Shown here in pieces: positions 35,423 to 44,605 of a stretch of DNA of 59,247 bases (positions are counted from its first letter, which is position 1; each line of letters starts with the position of its first letter). The notes beneath the pieces were generated by a model. That model was not told where the DNA came from, ran no database searches, and worked only from the letters and a program-made list of their open reading frames with translations. The position numbers and the translations under genes were made by a program. The stretch comes from an uncultured Prevotella sp. (GTDB taxonomy: Bacteria > Bacteroidota > Bacteroidia > Bacteroidales > Bacteroidaceae): contig URER01000009.1 of NCBI GenBank assembly GCA_900547005.1, positions 1-59,247 on the forward strand, read 5' to 3'.

Positions 35423-36742
35423 TTATTCTACAGGAATGTCCTTATTCACGTTCTTGCAGCCGATGAGCGCATAGTAGAACATATATGCCACGCCGAGGAA
35501 CGGCACGATATAGCTTATCATGTAGCTTGCATGGTCTGCGATGAAGTTCTGAACCAACGGCAACACTCCGCCACCGACTACCATCATCATGAAGATACCG
35601 GATGCCTGAGCAGTGTACTTACCCAGCCCCTCAGTCGCGAGGTTGAAAATCGAAGCCCACATAACCGATGTGCAGAGACCGCAGAGAACGAGGAACATCG
35701 CACTCAGAGGCACAACCTTTGTCTCAAAAGAAGAACCTGTGAACAACGGCATTGCAACGGTAACATCCTTAGATGTAACCATAGCGAGCAAAATCAGAAC
35801 CATAGCAACCGATGTAACGGCAAGCATCATGGTGCGACTTGAAATTTTATCGGCAATGAAACCTGCCACGAAACGGCCTACGAGCATAAGCAACCAATAG
35901 GTTCCAGCTACGAATCCGGCAATGGCAGCAGCGTTATCAGCAAGTCCACCACCCTTATCCGATGTGTCAGAGAGATAGAATATCATAGTTCCCGGTACAC
36001 CTACCTCAACTCCTACATACACGAAGATTGCAATAACACCGAGTACACAGTGACGGAACGCCCACGGCGAGTGTTCGAATACGGTCTTGGATGTAGTCTT
36101 ACCCATCTCTGGATCCTTGATAGGAACAAAGGCAAGGATTACATAGGCTGCGGCAAAGACAGCCATTGCTATATACAGCACAAGATTGACATCAGTCATA
36201 GTGGTGCTTGCTGTAACGGTTCCGACAAGTGCGCCTACGAACATCGGAGTCAAGGTACCCGACAGAGAGTTCAGCGTACCGCCGATAAGGTTGAGCTGAT
36301 TACCACGGTTGCCACCGCCACCGAGCAGGTTAAGCATTGGGTTTACAACGGTATTGAGTAAGCAAACCGAGAAACCGGAAATCAACGCACCGAGAAGATA
36401 GATACAGAACGCAGGTATTCCCTGAGACATTCCCGACAGATACTGTACCAATACGCCGATGAAACCAACGCCGATACCAGTAAGGGCAGTCTTCTTGTAG
36501 CCAATTTTAGTGAGCATCTTTCCTGCCGGAATACCCATAAACAGATATGCAAAGAAGTTCATGAAATTACCAAGCATACCCAGCATATTAGAACCGCCAA
36601 TCTCCGGCTGATTTTTCCAAATTACGCCGATAGGTGCTGCGAGGTTAGTTACGAACGAAATCATCGCATAAAGGAACATCATTGTGATTATGGCTATGAT
36701 ACTGCCATTCTGCTTAACATTTTGTTTTTCTAAAGTTGCCAT
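35423..36742 (-). CDS. Glucose/galactose MFS permease, GluP/FucP-like
   Basis: 439 residues with twelve hydrophobic segments. Features of the fucose/glucose-galactose porter family: a long N-terminal first loop, GIPAGKMLTKIGYKKT as MFS motif A near residue 75-90, and conserved ALISGFSVCLLNTVVNPM in helix 5. By context (galM upstream, galK downstream) it imports galactose or glucose with protons. 78 bp separates it from galM. The galactose preference is an inference from context. Confidence 0.9.
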   Translation of the reverse strand: MATLEKQNVKQNGSIIAIITMMFLYAMISFVTNLAAPIGVIWKNQPEIGGSNMLGMLGNFMNFFAYLFMGIPAGKMLTKIGYKKTALTGIGVGFIGVLVQYLSGMSQGIPAFCIYLLGALISGFSVCLLNTVVNPMLNLLGGGGNRGNQLNLIGGTLNSLSGTLTPMFVGALVGTVTASTTMTDVNLVLYIAMAVFAAAYVILAFVPIKDPEMGKTTSKTVFEHSPWAFRHCVLGVIAIFVYVGVEVGVPGTMIFYLSDTSDKGGGLADNAAAIAGFVAGTYWLLMLVGRFVAGFIADKISSRTMMLAVTSVAMVLILLAMVTSKDVTVAMPLFTGSSFETKVVPLSAMFLVLCGLCTSVMWASIFNLATEGLGKYTAQASGIFMMMVVGGGVLPLVQNFIADHASYMISYIVPFLGVAYMFYYALIGCKNVNKDIPVE

Positions 36743-36820
36743 TTTCTTTTAAGAAATAGTTGATTAAGAATTATTTATAGTTATCGATTTTTCTTACTAA
36801 CAAGTTTGTTTTATATAGTT

Positions 36821-37909
36821 TTATTTGCTTACACCAAACTTATATATAGTTTTTTGTTTATACTGTTCGCCCGGATTCAATATCACAGACGGGAAATACG
36901 GATGATTCGGACTATCAGGGAAATGCTGGCATTCGAAGCATATTCCACTGCGACGTGGGAATGTTGCGCCGTTCTGGCCTTTGTAACCATCTGCCCAGTT
37001 GTCCGAATAAAGTTGCACTCCCGGCTCTGTCGTGAGCACTTCCATAATACGTCCGCTCTCAGGTTCGAGCACACGTGCAGCCAATGCCAACTCGCCTTCT
37101 TCCTTTTTGTTCAGCACAAAACAGTGATCGTAGCCCGCTCCGTTCTTTATCTGCTCATGGTCAGCATCAATATCCTGCCCTACAGGCTTTGCCTTACGGA
37201 AGTCGAAAGGAGTTCCTTCCACGAAACGAATCTCACCCGTAGGAATACTTGTCTCATCGATAGGCAGATAGAAGTCTGCGTTTATCTCACAAATAAGATT
37301 GTCGATTGTTGGTGTCGGGTTTGCGATACCCGTAAGACTAAAGAAGCCGTGATGTGTAAGATTGATAACAGTCTTCTTGTTTGTTGTTGCCATATATTCG
37401 ATAACGAACTCGTTATCATCAGTAAAAGAATATACGACAGTTACTTTCAACTCACCGGTATAGCCTTCTTCGCCATACGGACTTACATATTTCAATACCA
37501 ACGTTTGGTCGTTCATCTGCAACGCATCCCACACTTTAGCATTGAATCCTTTCTTTCCTCCATGCAGGGAGTTAGGGCCATTATTAATAGGTAATTGATA
37601 TTCTTTTCCTTTCAACTGGAACTTTCCACGGCATATTCTATTCCCATAACGTCCGATAAGCGTAGAAAGGTAAGGTTCAGGAGAGTTTATCACGTCCTGA
37701 ATATTATCATGTCCCTGTATAACATTAGCATAATTACCGTCTTTGTCAGGAACCATTATCGCCACTACTGCGCCACCATAGTTTGTTATAGCTATCTCAT
37801 TACCGAGGCTGTTGCGCAGAATATAAAGATCGGTGTCTTTTCCTTCTACTGTGGTCTGAAAGTCCTCGCGTTTCAGGCCACAGATATTCTGAGTCTCATC
37901 AATGCTCAT
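36821..37909 (-). CDS. galM: Aldose 1-epimerase (galactose mutarotase)
   Basis: Interconverts alpha and beta anomers of galactose and glucose; GalK needs the alpha form. Substrate-binding SLHGGKKGFNAKVWDA is near 117-132, the acid histidine in NLTHHGFFSL near 183-192, and the catalytic base in GICFECQHFPDSPNHPYFPS near 323-342. Length 362 is typical and no export signal is seen. First gene of the galactose operon, led by a predicted promoter at 38073-38104 and a leader of roughly 155 nt. Confidence 0.95.
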   Translation of the reverse strand: MSIDETQNICGLKREDFQTTVEGKDTDLYILRNSLGNEIAITNYGGAVVAIMVPDKDGNYANVIQGHDNIQDVINSPEPYLSTLIGRYGNRICRGKFQLKGKEYQLPINNGPNSLHGGKKGFNAKVWDALQMNDQTLVLKYVSPYGEEGYTGELKVTVVYSFTDDNEFVIEYMATTNKKTVINLTHHGFFSLTGIANPTPTIDNLICEINADFYLPIDETSIPTGEIRFVEGTPFDFRKAKPVGQDIDADHEQIKNGAGYDHCFVLNKKEEGELALAARVLEPESGRIMEVLTTEPGVQLYSDNWADGYKGQNGATFPRRSGICFECQHFPDSPNHPYFPSVILNPGEQYKQKTIYKFGVSK

Positions 37910-38072
37910 TTGTCAATTGTTTTTGTTAGTATTATAATGTTTAGAGCCACGGCCACCGTGCTTTAACAAACTTCCCCCGCTTTGCTCTCACCCATATAAC
38001 TTTTACAACCTTTATGAGCATCAACCGCAAATACGCAAGACAGCTTTCACAGCACCCGTTTTATTATCATTG

Positions 38073-38104
38073 CAAAGTAAATTAAAAAAAATGACAATAA
38101 CAAA
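38073..38104 (-). promoter_or_regulatory. Promoter of the gal operon
   Basis: On the minus strand TTTG (38104-38101), a 20-nt spacer, then TTACTTTG (38080-38073), one base off TAnnTTTG. It predicts a long leader to the galM ATG at 37909. A small CACGG/CCGTG hairpin lies near 37949-37961. Confidence 0.55.
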
Positions 38105-38163
38105 CTTAAACTTGAAAAATGCCGACTTGCCTGCGTTAAAAACATTTAATCTTTAGCAAACAG

Positions 38164-39459
38164 CTATTGCAGATACTCCAAGAGGTCGGAAACGACATAG
38201 CTACTTCCACCAATAAAGATGAAATCATCGCAATCTGCATCAGCTTTTGCAGCCTCGTATGCATCAGACACTTTATGAAACACACGGCCAGCGAGCCCTT
38301 TTCCAATTCCAAAATCTGCAACCTTTTCTGCAGGAACAGCTCTTTTCGTCACAGCCTGTGTCCAATAATACACGGCATCCACAGGCAACAAATCCATCAC
38401 GCGGTTCAGATCCTTATCGTCTACCATTCCAAAAACAATCCTCATCCTGCGGTATCGCTGCACCGCAAGTTGACGACTGATATACTCCCAACCCGCAACG
38501 TTGTGACCGGTATCACACACTATCCTCGGCGAAATTTGTAATTGCTGCCATCGTCCGCACAGCCCGGTAGACGCACAGACACACTTCAAGCCTTCCGCAA
38601 CAGTTTCACAAGATTTATCCTTTATGATTCCGGATTCGGCAAGTCGCATCACCGCGCACAACACAGTATTAAGATTCTTCTCTTGATAACATCCTTCGAG
38701 GTCACCGTAAAGCATTCCGAAACTCTTCGTAAGATATTCCCGCCCTGCTGACGAATTTGCCACCGAAGAACGCAAGACTTCCTTATCGTCCTCTGCAAAA
38801 TATATCGGTGCATTCTGTTCTGCCGCTTTCCGTTCAAATACAGGACGGGTTTCGGAACAAGCCTCCCCTATTACCACCGGCACGCCATTTTTTATGATTC
38901 CGGCTTTCTCTCCGGCAATCTTCTCAAGCGTATTGCCAAGTAACATGGTATGGTCGAACGAGATATTAGTTATAACCGAAAGCTCTGGCATGATGATATT
39001 CGTACAGTCGAGCCTACCACCAAGCCCAACTTCAATAACTGCAATATCAACCTGTTGGTCGGCGAAATACTTAAAAGCCATAGCTGTTGTAAGTTCAAAG
39101 AACGATGGATGCAACGGCTCAAAAAAATCCCTATGTTGTTCAACAAAGTCTACAACATATTTTTCACTGATAGTCAACCCGTTAATACGAATTCGTTCAC
39201 GAAAATCAACAAGATGCGGAGAGGTATATAACCCAACCTTATAGCCTTCTTTTTGTAATATCGAGGCTATCGTATGCGAGCACGACCCCTTTCCGTTGGT
39301 GCCGGCAACATGAATTGTTTTGTATGCTTGATGAGGATTGCCGAAGTGTTCGTCGAGCGCAAGCGTATTTGCAAGCCCCTCCTTATACGCAGAAGCACCC
39401 ACGTGTTCAAAGACCGGGGTGCTATTGTATAAATACTCTATTGTTTCCTGATAAGTCAT
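38164..39459 (-). CDS. folC: Folylpolyglutamate / dihydrofolate synthase
   Basis: Mur-ligase-fold enzyme that adds glutamate to dihydropteroate and to folates. P-loop HVAGTNGKGSCSHTIAS near 50-66, the second ATP motif with LGGRLDCTNIIMPELS, and the long linker with SFDHTMLLGNTLEKIAGEKAGIIK are diagnostic. The C-terminal domain has DTGHNVAGWEYI. Length 431 is normal. It is 4 bp after dnaJ, so translation is likely linked to the chaperone genes. Confidence 0.95.
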   Translation of the reverse strand: MTYQETIEYLYNSTPVFEHVGASAYKEGLANTLALDEHFGNPHQAYKTIHVAGTNGKGSCSHTIASILQKEGYKVGLYTSPHLVDFRERIRINGLTISEKYVVDFVEQHRDFFEPLHPSFFELTTAMAFKYFADQQVDIAVIEVGLGGRLDCTNIIMPELSVITNISFDHTMLLGNTLEKIAGEKAGIIKNGVPVVIGEACSETRPVFERKAAEQNAPIYFAEDDKEVLRSSVANSSAGREYLTKSFGMLYGDLEGCYQEKNLNTVLCAVMRLAESGIIKDKSCETVAEGLKCVCASTGLCGRWQQLQISPRIVCDTGHNVAGWEYISRQLAVQRYRRMRIVFGMVDDKDLNRVMDLLPVDAVYYWTQAVTKRAVPAEKVADFGIGKGLAGRVFHKVSDAYEAAKADADCDDFIFIGGSSYVVSDLLEYLQ

Positions 39460-39463
39460 TTCG

Positions 39464-40633
39464 TCAACTGAAATAATTCTTAAACTTTTGGAATATGGTT
39501 CGTTTCGTAACTACGTCGCCTTTGAAATTATCGCTATCCTTGAGACTTTCTATAATTTCCTTCTCACTTTTGCTAAGTGTTTTAGGCACATATACGCTGA
39601 TATTCACTACCAAATCTCCCATTCCATAGCCATATCCTTGCACTTCCGGCAAACCTTTGCCTCTCAAACGAAGTGTCTTGCCAGGCTGTGTTCCCGGCTC
39701 TATCTTTATTCTTACCGACTTTCCGTCGATTGTCGGAATATCAACAGAACCGCCAAGCGTGGCTGTCGGGAAATCGAGGAGCAAATTATATATCACATTA
39801 TTACCATCGCGTACAAAAGTGTCGTTCGGTTCTTCTTCTATCAGCACCTGAATGTCGCCCGGAATGCCATTATGCTGACCGGCATTTCCTTTACCCGGAA
39901 CGTTCACAACCATTCCTTCGGCAACGCCTGCCGGTATTTTTATCTCTACGACTTCCTCGCCTTTCACGACACCCGTGCCGCCACATTCATGACATTTATT
40001 CTTTATTACAGTACCTTCGCCATTGCAGACATGACACGTTGTCTGAGTCTGGACTTCACCAAAAATGCTTTGTTGTCTACGTATCTCAACACCGCTACCG
40101 TGGCAATGAGGACAAGTCTCCGTTCCGCTACCGGCTTCCGCTCCACTGCCATGACAGTGGCTGCATTCTATATCTTTACGTACTTTGAATTTCTTCGTCA
40201 CTCCAGTAGCGACTTCCTGTAATGTAAGGCGAACCTTCAAGCGTAAATCCGAGCCTCTATGACGCGTAGTCTGACGGCGACCGCCGCCGAAGCCACCAAA
40301 ACCACCGAAGCCTCCGCCTCTACCGCCAAAGACATCACCAAACATCGAGAAGATGTCATCCATAGAAAAGCCGCCTCCACCACCGAAGCCACCAAAGCCA
40401 CCTGCTCCGGCAGGGCCATCGAAACCAAACTGGTCGTATGCCTGACGCTTCTGCGGGTCATGAAGTACATCGTAAGCCTCTGCCGCCTCTTTGAATTTCT
40501 CCTCAGCTTTAGCATCATCCGGATTACGGTCAGGATGATATTTGATAGCCAACTTGCGGTATGCTTTCTTTATCTCGTCTTCCGTAGCGTTCTTTCCAAC
40601 GCCGAGAACCTCATAATAGTCTCTCTTTGCCAT
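39464..40633 (-). CDS. dnaJ: Chaperone DnaJ
   Basis: Type I J-protein, co-chaperone of DnaK. J-domain 4-70 with HPD at 33-35. A Gly/Phe-rich linker about 73-120 includes GFGGFGGGRR. Four zinc motifs of CxxCxGxG type (CSHCHGSG, CPHCHGSG, CHVCNGEG, CHECGGTG) lie at about 155-215, then the substrate-binding C-terminal domains. Length 389 is normal. It starts 7 bp after grpE and is followed by folC. DnaK itself is not in the window. Confidence 0.97.
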   Translation of the reverse strand: MAKRDYYEVLGVGKNATEDEIKKAYRKLAIKYHPDRNPDDAKAEEKFKEAAEAYDVLHDPQKRQAYDQFGFDGPAGAGGFGGFGGGGGFSMDDIFSMFGDVFGGRGGGFGGFGGFGGGRRQTTRHRGSDLRLKVRLTLQEVATGVTKKFKVRKDIECSHCHGSGAEAGSGTETCPHCHGSGVEIRRQQSIFGEVQTQTTCHVCNGEGTVIKNKCHECGGTGVVKGEEVVEIKIPAGVAEGMVVNVPGKGNAGQHNGIPGDIQVLIEEEPNDTFVRDGNNVIYNLLLDFPTATLGGSVDIPTIDGKSVRIKIEPGTQPGKTLRLRGKGLPEVQGYGYGMGDLVVNISVYVPKTLSKSEKEIIESLKDSDNFKGDVVTKRTIFQKFKNYFS

Positions 40634-40640
40634 TGTATTA

Positions 40641-41264
40641 TTATTGTCCTACAGCCACTTTCGCATGGCGTATTACTTTATCATTAAGAGTATATCCAGT
40701 CTGAACACAATCTATAACCTTGCCTTTCTGATCATCGCCTACGCCCGGAACCATCGCGATAGCCTCATGGAAATCGACATCGAATGTCTTATCCTCGGTC
40801 TCTATCTTCTTTACACCAAGACTTTCAAGCGATTTAACAAACTTCTTGAATATCAGTTCCATACCTTCTTTAATTGCGACTGCATCCTCGGTTTTATCCG
40901 CAAGAGCACGCTCAAAATCATCCAAGACAGGAAGGATGGCTGTAACCGTCTTCTCTCCCCCATTCAGAATCAACTCGGTTTTCTCTTTCAGCGTACGTTT
41001 TTTGTAATTATCAAACTCTGCCACGGTACGGAGATATTTGTCTTTCAAAGCTGCGATTTCTTCATTCGCAACTTCAAGCGGACTTTTTTCTTCTGACATA
41101 TTGGCACTATCAGCCTCATCGGCATCATTTTCTTGCTCTGCTGTGTCTGTATTTTCGTTAATACCTACATCTCCATACTCATTATCAACCGAGTCTGTTA
41201 CGTTCTTATCCTGTTCATTCTCAACGGTTTCCCCGTCAGTTACCTTTATTTCTTCTTCTTTCAT
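40641..41264 (-). CDS. grpE: Nucleotide exchange factor GrpE
   Basis: Releases ADP from DnaK. 207 residues: the first 65 are a disordered, acidic segment, followed by the long coiled-coil helix with AALKDKYLRTVAEFDNYKKR. The C-terminal beta-wing domain contains GVKKIETEDKTFDVDFHEAI and the signature VIDCVQTGYTLNDKVIRHAK. First gene of grpE-dnaJ-folC. No hrcA gene or CIRCE repeat is visible upstream; a sigma-54-like motif lies at 41298-41313. Confidence 0.96.
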   Translation of the reverse strand: MKEEEIKVTDGETVENEQDKNVTDSVDNEYGDVGINENTDTAEQENDADEADSANMSEEKSPLEVANEEIAALKDKYLRTVAEFDNYKKRTLKEKTELILNGGEKTVTAILPVLDDFERALADKTEDAVAIKEGMELIFKKFVKSLESLGVKKIETEDKTFDVDFHEAIAMVPGVGDDQKGKVIDCVQTGYTLNDKVIRHAKVAVGQ

Positions 41265-41297
41265 CTTTTTAATTCTCTTTGATTTCTACTATAGTAA

Positions 41298-41313
41298 AAC
41301 AAAAAACGTGCCA
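41298..41313 (-). promoter_or_regulatory. Sigma-54-like motif upstream of grpE
   Basis: Read on the minus strand: TTGGCACG, four T, then TTGT, about 35 nt before the grpE ATG. It matches the -24/-12 consensus TGGCACG-N4-TTGC except that the -12 GC is GT. No activator gene or enhancer-like repeat was seen. The sequence is AT-rich and chance matches are possible. Bacteroidetes often carry RpoN, but none is in the window. Confidence 0.25.
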
Positions 41314-41452
41314 AGCTGTGATTTATCTCGAAATTATATCAATCATATAAGCGCATTGACACATAAGAGAAAGGCATCTGTCTCATGACAAAGACACTAA
41401 ATCCATACCTTCACCGTGAGCGAAATGCCAATTATTTATAGTCCATATCCTA

Positions 41453-42052
41453 TCACTCGTCCTGCAATGAAGCCGCACGAACACGACTCAACGTCTCGGG
41501 AGTCATCTGCAAATAACTTGCGATGTAAACCAACGGTGCGCGCAACACGACCTGCGGCCACAGCTTACACATCTTCTTATAGCGCGACTGTGCCGACTCA
41601 AAACGCACGAGATCGGCGTGTACCTGTGAGATGATAAGACTTTCCTCTAATATTTTTCTATAAAGTATCTGTATATTCACATTGTGCAAGGCCACCTCTT
41701 CAAGCCGGCGCTTCGGCAACATATATACAAGTGTCGGCTCCAAAGCCTCAACCTGCAGATGTGTCGGTTCCTCACGGAAAAGGCTTTCTATACACATAAA
41801 TATGCTATGTTCTTCTCCGAGGTGTTCAGTTATCTGCTTATCGTTCTTAAAATAGAACTGCCGAACCAACCCACGCTCTATGTAATATATGTTTTCACAT
41901 ATCTCACCTTCTCTGAGAATCATCTCACCTTTGCTATATTTCGCAGGAATCAAGATGCTCTCAAGCACATCAAGCTCATCATGAGTCATCGTACTGTACT
42001 TACGGGCTAACTCACGGGCTATGTCTCTTGTGTTGTTTCCTAAGTCTTTCAT
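41453..42052 (-). CDS. Crp/Fnr-family transcriptional regulator
   Basis: 199 residues: an N-terminal cyclic-nucleotide-binding-like beta roll (about 25-125, with YSKGEMILREGEICENIYYIE) and a C-terminal helix-turn-helix LVYIASYLQMTPETLSRVR near 174-192. The glycine loop lacks the arginine that binds cAMP in Crp, and no cysteine cluster as in Fnr is seen, so the ligand is open. It starts 40 bp after the lepA stop and may share its mRNA. Target genes unknown. Confidence 0.8.
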   Translation of the reverse strand: MKDLGNNTRDIARELARKYSTMTHDELDVLESILIPAKYSKGEMILREGEICENIYYIERGLVRQFYFKNDKQITEHLGEEHSIFMCIESLFREEPTHLQVEALEPTLVYMLPKRRLEEVALHNVNIQILYRKILEESLIISQVHADLVRFESAQSRYKKMCKLWPQVVLRAPLVYIASYLQMTPETLSRVRAASLQDE

Positions 42053-42092
42053 TGTAAAACCCTTCTTGATAAAAGATTATGTCCTTATATAT

Positions 42093-43874
42093 TTAGTCCA
42101 ACTTTAATACGGCAAGGAACGCTTTCTGAGGCACTTCCACGTTTCCGATTTGCTTCATACGCTTCTTTCCGCGCTTCTGTTTCTCCAAAAGTTTCCTCTT
42201 ACGGCTCACGTCACCGCCATAGCATTTAGCTGTAACATCTTTTCTTACGCACTTTACCGTCTCACGGGCAACGATTTTCGCACCGATAGCCGCCTGAATG
42301 GCTATATCGAATTGTTGTCTCGGTATCAGGTCCTTCAGTTTCTCGCACATTCTGCGCCCCAACGTAACGGCATTGTCCTGATGGGTCAGAGTAGACAAGG
42401 CATCCACCGGCTCTCCATTAAGGAGAATATCAAGTTTCGCCAGTTTCGACGGTCTAAAAGAATCTATATGATAATCGAATGAAGCATATCCTTTCGAAAT
42501 GCTCTTCAATTTATCATAGAAGTCTATCACAATCTCGCCCAAAGGCAGCATGAAATGCAACTCCACGCGATTTCCCGACACATATTCCTGATTAATCAAT
42601 TCACCTCGTTTATCGAGACAAAGTTTCATAATCGGACCGATAAACGAAGTCGATGTTATGATAGACGCGCGGATATATGGCTCCTCGATATGCTCTATCA
42701 TAGTCGGCTCGGGCAGTCCTGACGGATTATGCACTTCCTTCGCATTCCCTTGCTTGTCATAAACCATGTACGACACATTAGGAACGGTGGTTATGACATC
42801 CATATTGAACTCGCGGTCGAGGCGTTCCTGCACAATCTCCATGTGCAAAAGGCCGAGGAAGCCGCAACGGAACCCGAAGCCCAATGCCACAGAACTCTCG
42901 GGAGAGAACGTCAGAGAGGCATCATTCAACTGTAGCTTCTCAAGCGAAGCACGCAAGTTCTCATAATCTGCGGGGTCGATAGGATACACTCCGGCAAAGA
43001 CCATAGGCTTCACTTCCTGAAATCCTTCGATGGCCGCAACGCAAGGGCGGTCTGTATGCGTGATGGTATCGCCCACCTTCACCTCCTTTGCATCCTTTAT
43101 ACCACTTATTATATATCCCACCTCGCCGGTAGAAAGCTCCTTGCGCGGTATCATATCCATCTTCAACACACCAACCTCATCGGCCGTATATTCCATACCG
43201 GTATTGAAGAACTTCACTTTATCGCCTTTCTTAATAGAGCCGTTCTCAATCTTAAAATAAGCTATGATGCCACGAAACGAGTTGAATACACTATCGAAAA
43301 TAAGTGCCTGCAACGGCTTATCTCTGTCGCCTTCCGGATGTGGCACACGCTCAACCACCGCCTGAAGCACATCTTCTATGCCCTCGCCGGTCTTTCCCGA
43401 CGCACGGATAATGTCTTCCCGGTCGCAACCGATAAGATCTATTATCTCATCTTCCACCTCATCCGGCATTGCGCTGGGCATATCAATCTTGTTGATTACC
43501 GGAATTATCTCCAAATCATGTTCTATCGCCATATACAGATTGGAAATTGTCTGAGCCTGTACACCCTGTGTGGCATCTACAACGAGCAACGCTCCCTCAC
43601 AGGCTGCAATACTTCGCGACACCTCATACGAGAAATCCACGTGCCCCGGAGTGTCTATAAGGTTGAGAATATAGTCTTTGCCACCATAATTATATTCCAT
43701 CTGTATGGCATGGCTCTTTATCGTAATACCTCGCTCACGCTCCAAATCCATATCGTCCAGCATCTGCCCTCCGGTTATTTGGATTGTCTTTGTGTACTCC
43801 AGCAACCTGTCTGCGAGAGTAGACTTTCCGTGGTCGATATGCGCAATGATACAAAAGTTCCTTATATTATCCAT
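42093..43874 (-). CDS. lepA: Elongation factor 4 (LepA)
   Basis: Ribosome-binding translational GTPase of 593 residues. G1 AHIDHGKST at 11-19, switch/G2 RERGITIKSHA, G3 DTPGHVDFSYEV, G4 NKIDMPSA; then EF-Tu-like and EF-G-like domains and the LepA-specific C terminus (QKRGKKRMKQIGNVEVPQKA). Length is standard. Own promoter at 43898-43905; followed by the Crp/Fnr gene. Confidence 0.98.
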   Translation of the reverse strand: MDNIRNFCIIAHIDHGKSTLADRLLEYTKTIQITGGQMLDDMDLERERGITIKSHAIQMEYNYGGKDYILNLIDTPGHVDFSYEVSRSIAACEGALLVVDATQGVQAQTISNLYMAIEHDLEIIPVINKIDMPSAMPDEVEDEIIDLIGCDREDIIRASGKTGEGIEDVLQAVVERVPHPEGDRDKPLQALIFDSVFNSFRGIIAYFKIENGSIKKGDKVKFFNTGMEYTADEVGVLKMDMIPRKELSTGEVGYIISGIKDAKEVKVGDTITHTDRPCVAAIEGFQEVKPMVFAGVYPIDPADYENLRASLEKLQLNDASLTFSPESSVALGFGFRCGFLGLLHMEIVQERLDREFNMDVITTVPNVSYMVYDKQGNAKEVHNPSGLPEPTMIEHIEEPYIRASIITSTSFIGPIMKLCLDKRGELINQEYVSGNRVELHFMLPLGEIVIDFYDKLKSISKGYASFDYHIDSFRPSKLAKLDILLNGEPVDALSTLTHQDNAVTLGRRMCEKLKDLIPRQQFDIAIQAAIGAKIVARETVKCVRKDVTAKCYGGDVSRKRKLLEKQKRGKKRMKQIGNVEVPQKAFLAVLKLD

Positions 43875-43897
43875 TAAAATTGTCTCGTTTTAAGTTG

Positions 43898-43905
43898 CAA
43901 ATATA
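43898..43905 (-). promoter_or_regulatory. Bacteroidetes -7 box for lepA
   Basis: TATATTTG on the minus strand, 23 nt before the lepA start codon. No matching -33 TTTG. Confidence 0.5.
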
Positions 43906-44007
43906 CGCAATAAAATTCACTTTTCGACATTCATAATCTTTTTTTTGATAAAAATACGGTTTAGCGGAAGAATAGCGGAAAAAATACAAGGAAAAGAAAC
44001 AGAAAAA

Positions 44008-44035
44008 AGAGAAGCCCTCAAACGAAGACTTCTCT
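44008..44035 (-). terminator. Terminator after tRNA-Cys
   Basis: On the minus strand, AGAGAAG and CTTCTCT pair around a 14-nt loop, followed by a T run. It lies 10 bp after the tRNA 3' end, so the tRNA is probably transcribed alone. Confidence 0.75.
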
Positions 44036-44045
44036 CTCATGTTTT

Positions 44046-44120
44046 TGGAGGTGCCTAGCAGATTCGAACTGCTGTAGACGGTTTTGCAGACCGTTGACTA
44101 AGCCACTCATCCAAGGCACC
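44046..44120 (-). tRNA. tRNA-Cys (GCA)
   Basis: Cloverleaf on the minus strand: acceptor GGTGCCT/AGGCACC, anticodon stem ACGGT/ACCGT with loop CTGCAAA (anticodon GCA), T arm AGCAG-TTCGAAT-CTGCT. The discriminator is U, as required for tRNA-Cys, and the CCA end is encoded. Own promoter and terminator flank it. Confidence 0.95.
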
Positions 44121-44138
44121 ATTGCTTTAATGCGAGTG

Positions 44139-44170
44139 CAAAGGTAAGCATTTTATCCCTTTACGCCAAA
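44139..44170 (-). promoter_or_regulatory. Promoter of tRNA-Cys
   Basis: TTTG (44170-44167), 20-nt spacer, TACCTTTG (44146-44139), all on the minus strand. Transcription would start about 12 nt before the mature tRNA 5' end. Confidence 0.75.
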
Positions 44171-44290
44171 TTTTTCATTCACTTTTTATTATAATATGGC
44201 ATTTTTTATGCTCCTGCGAAATATATTCCTCAATATGGCATTGCATTATGATCAGCCCACATGGAAATTTGCCATATATAGAGTTTCCTT

Positions 44291-44485
44291 TCAAATACGG
44301 GTTGGTTTACTCTTATAGTCCTTACATTTCCCATTTTTCCTGCGCTGTTCCATTTGCTCACGAATTGCGCACCCGACACATCCCGCACACGGATTGTTTG
44401 CAGCTTTCATCGTTTTATATATCCGAAAAGCGGAATACACAACAGCGAGAAAAACTATAACACCTATTATTATATACTGCACCAT
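44291..44485 (-). CDS. FeoB-associated Cys-rich membrane protein (orphan)
   Basis: 64 residues from MVQYIIIGVIVFLAVVYSAF: one N-terminal membrane helix, then a short cytoplasmic tail with CAGCVGC and a further Cys near KCKDY. This is the layout of the small proteins often encoded next to feoB (ferrous iron uptake). The frame is open 37 codons further upstream, but AGGAGG lies exactly 6 nt before this ATG and decides the start. No feoA or feoB is nearby. The four cysteines could bind iron or a cluster. Confidence 0.7.
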   Translation of the reverse strand: MVQYIIIGVIVFLAVVYSAFRIYKTMKAANNPCAGCVGCAIREQMEQRRKNGKCKDYKSKPTRI

Positions 44486-44491
44486 CTCACT

Positions 44492-44497
44492 CCTCCT
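44492..44497 (-). promoter_or_regulatory. Strong ribosome-binding site
   Basis: AGGAGG on the minus strand with a 6-nt spacer to the ATG at 44485. Unusual here, since most genes in this window lack a clear Shine-Dalgarno sequence. Confidence 0.7.
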
Positions 44498-44605
44498 ACT
44501 TTTTAGATTACGGACATGAATAATATTCAATACCGGATGTGGCAAAAAAATAAAGGAAGCGGATTTCTTGCAACCCGCTTCCTCTATATATATCATAAAA
44601 CGAGT

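Noticed and set aside
41265..41452. CIRCE element or hrcA control of grpE-dnaJ
   Set aside because: No TTAGCACTC-N9-GAGTGCTAA repeat was found in the gap and no hrcA gene is present.
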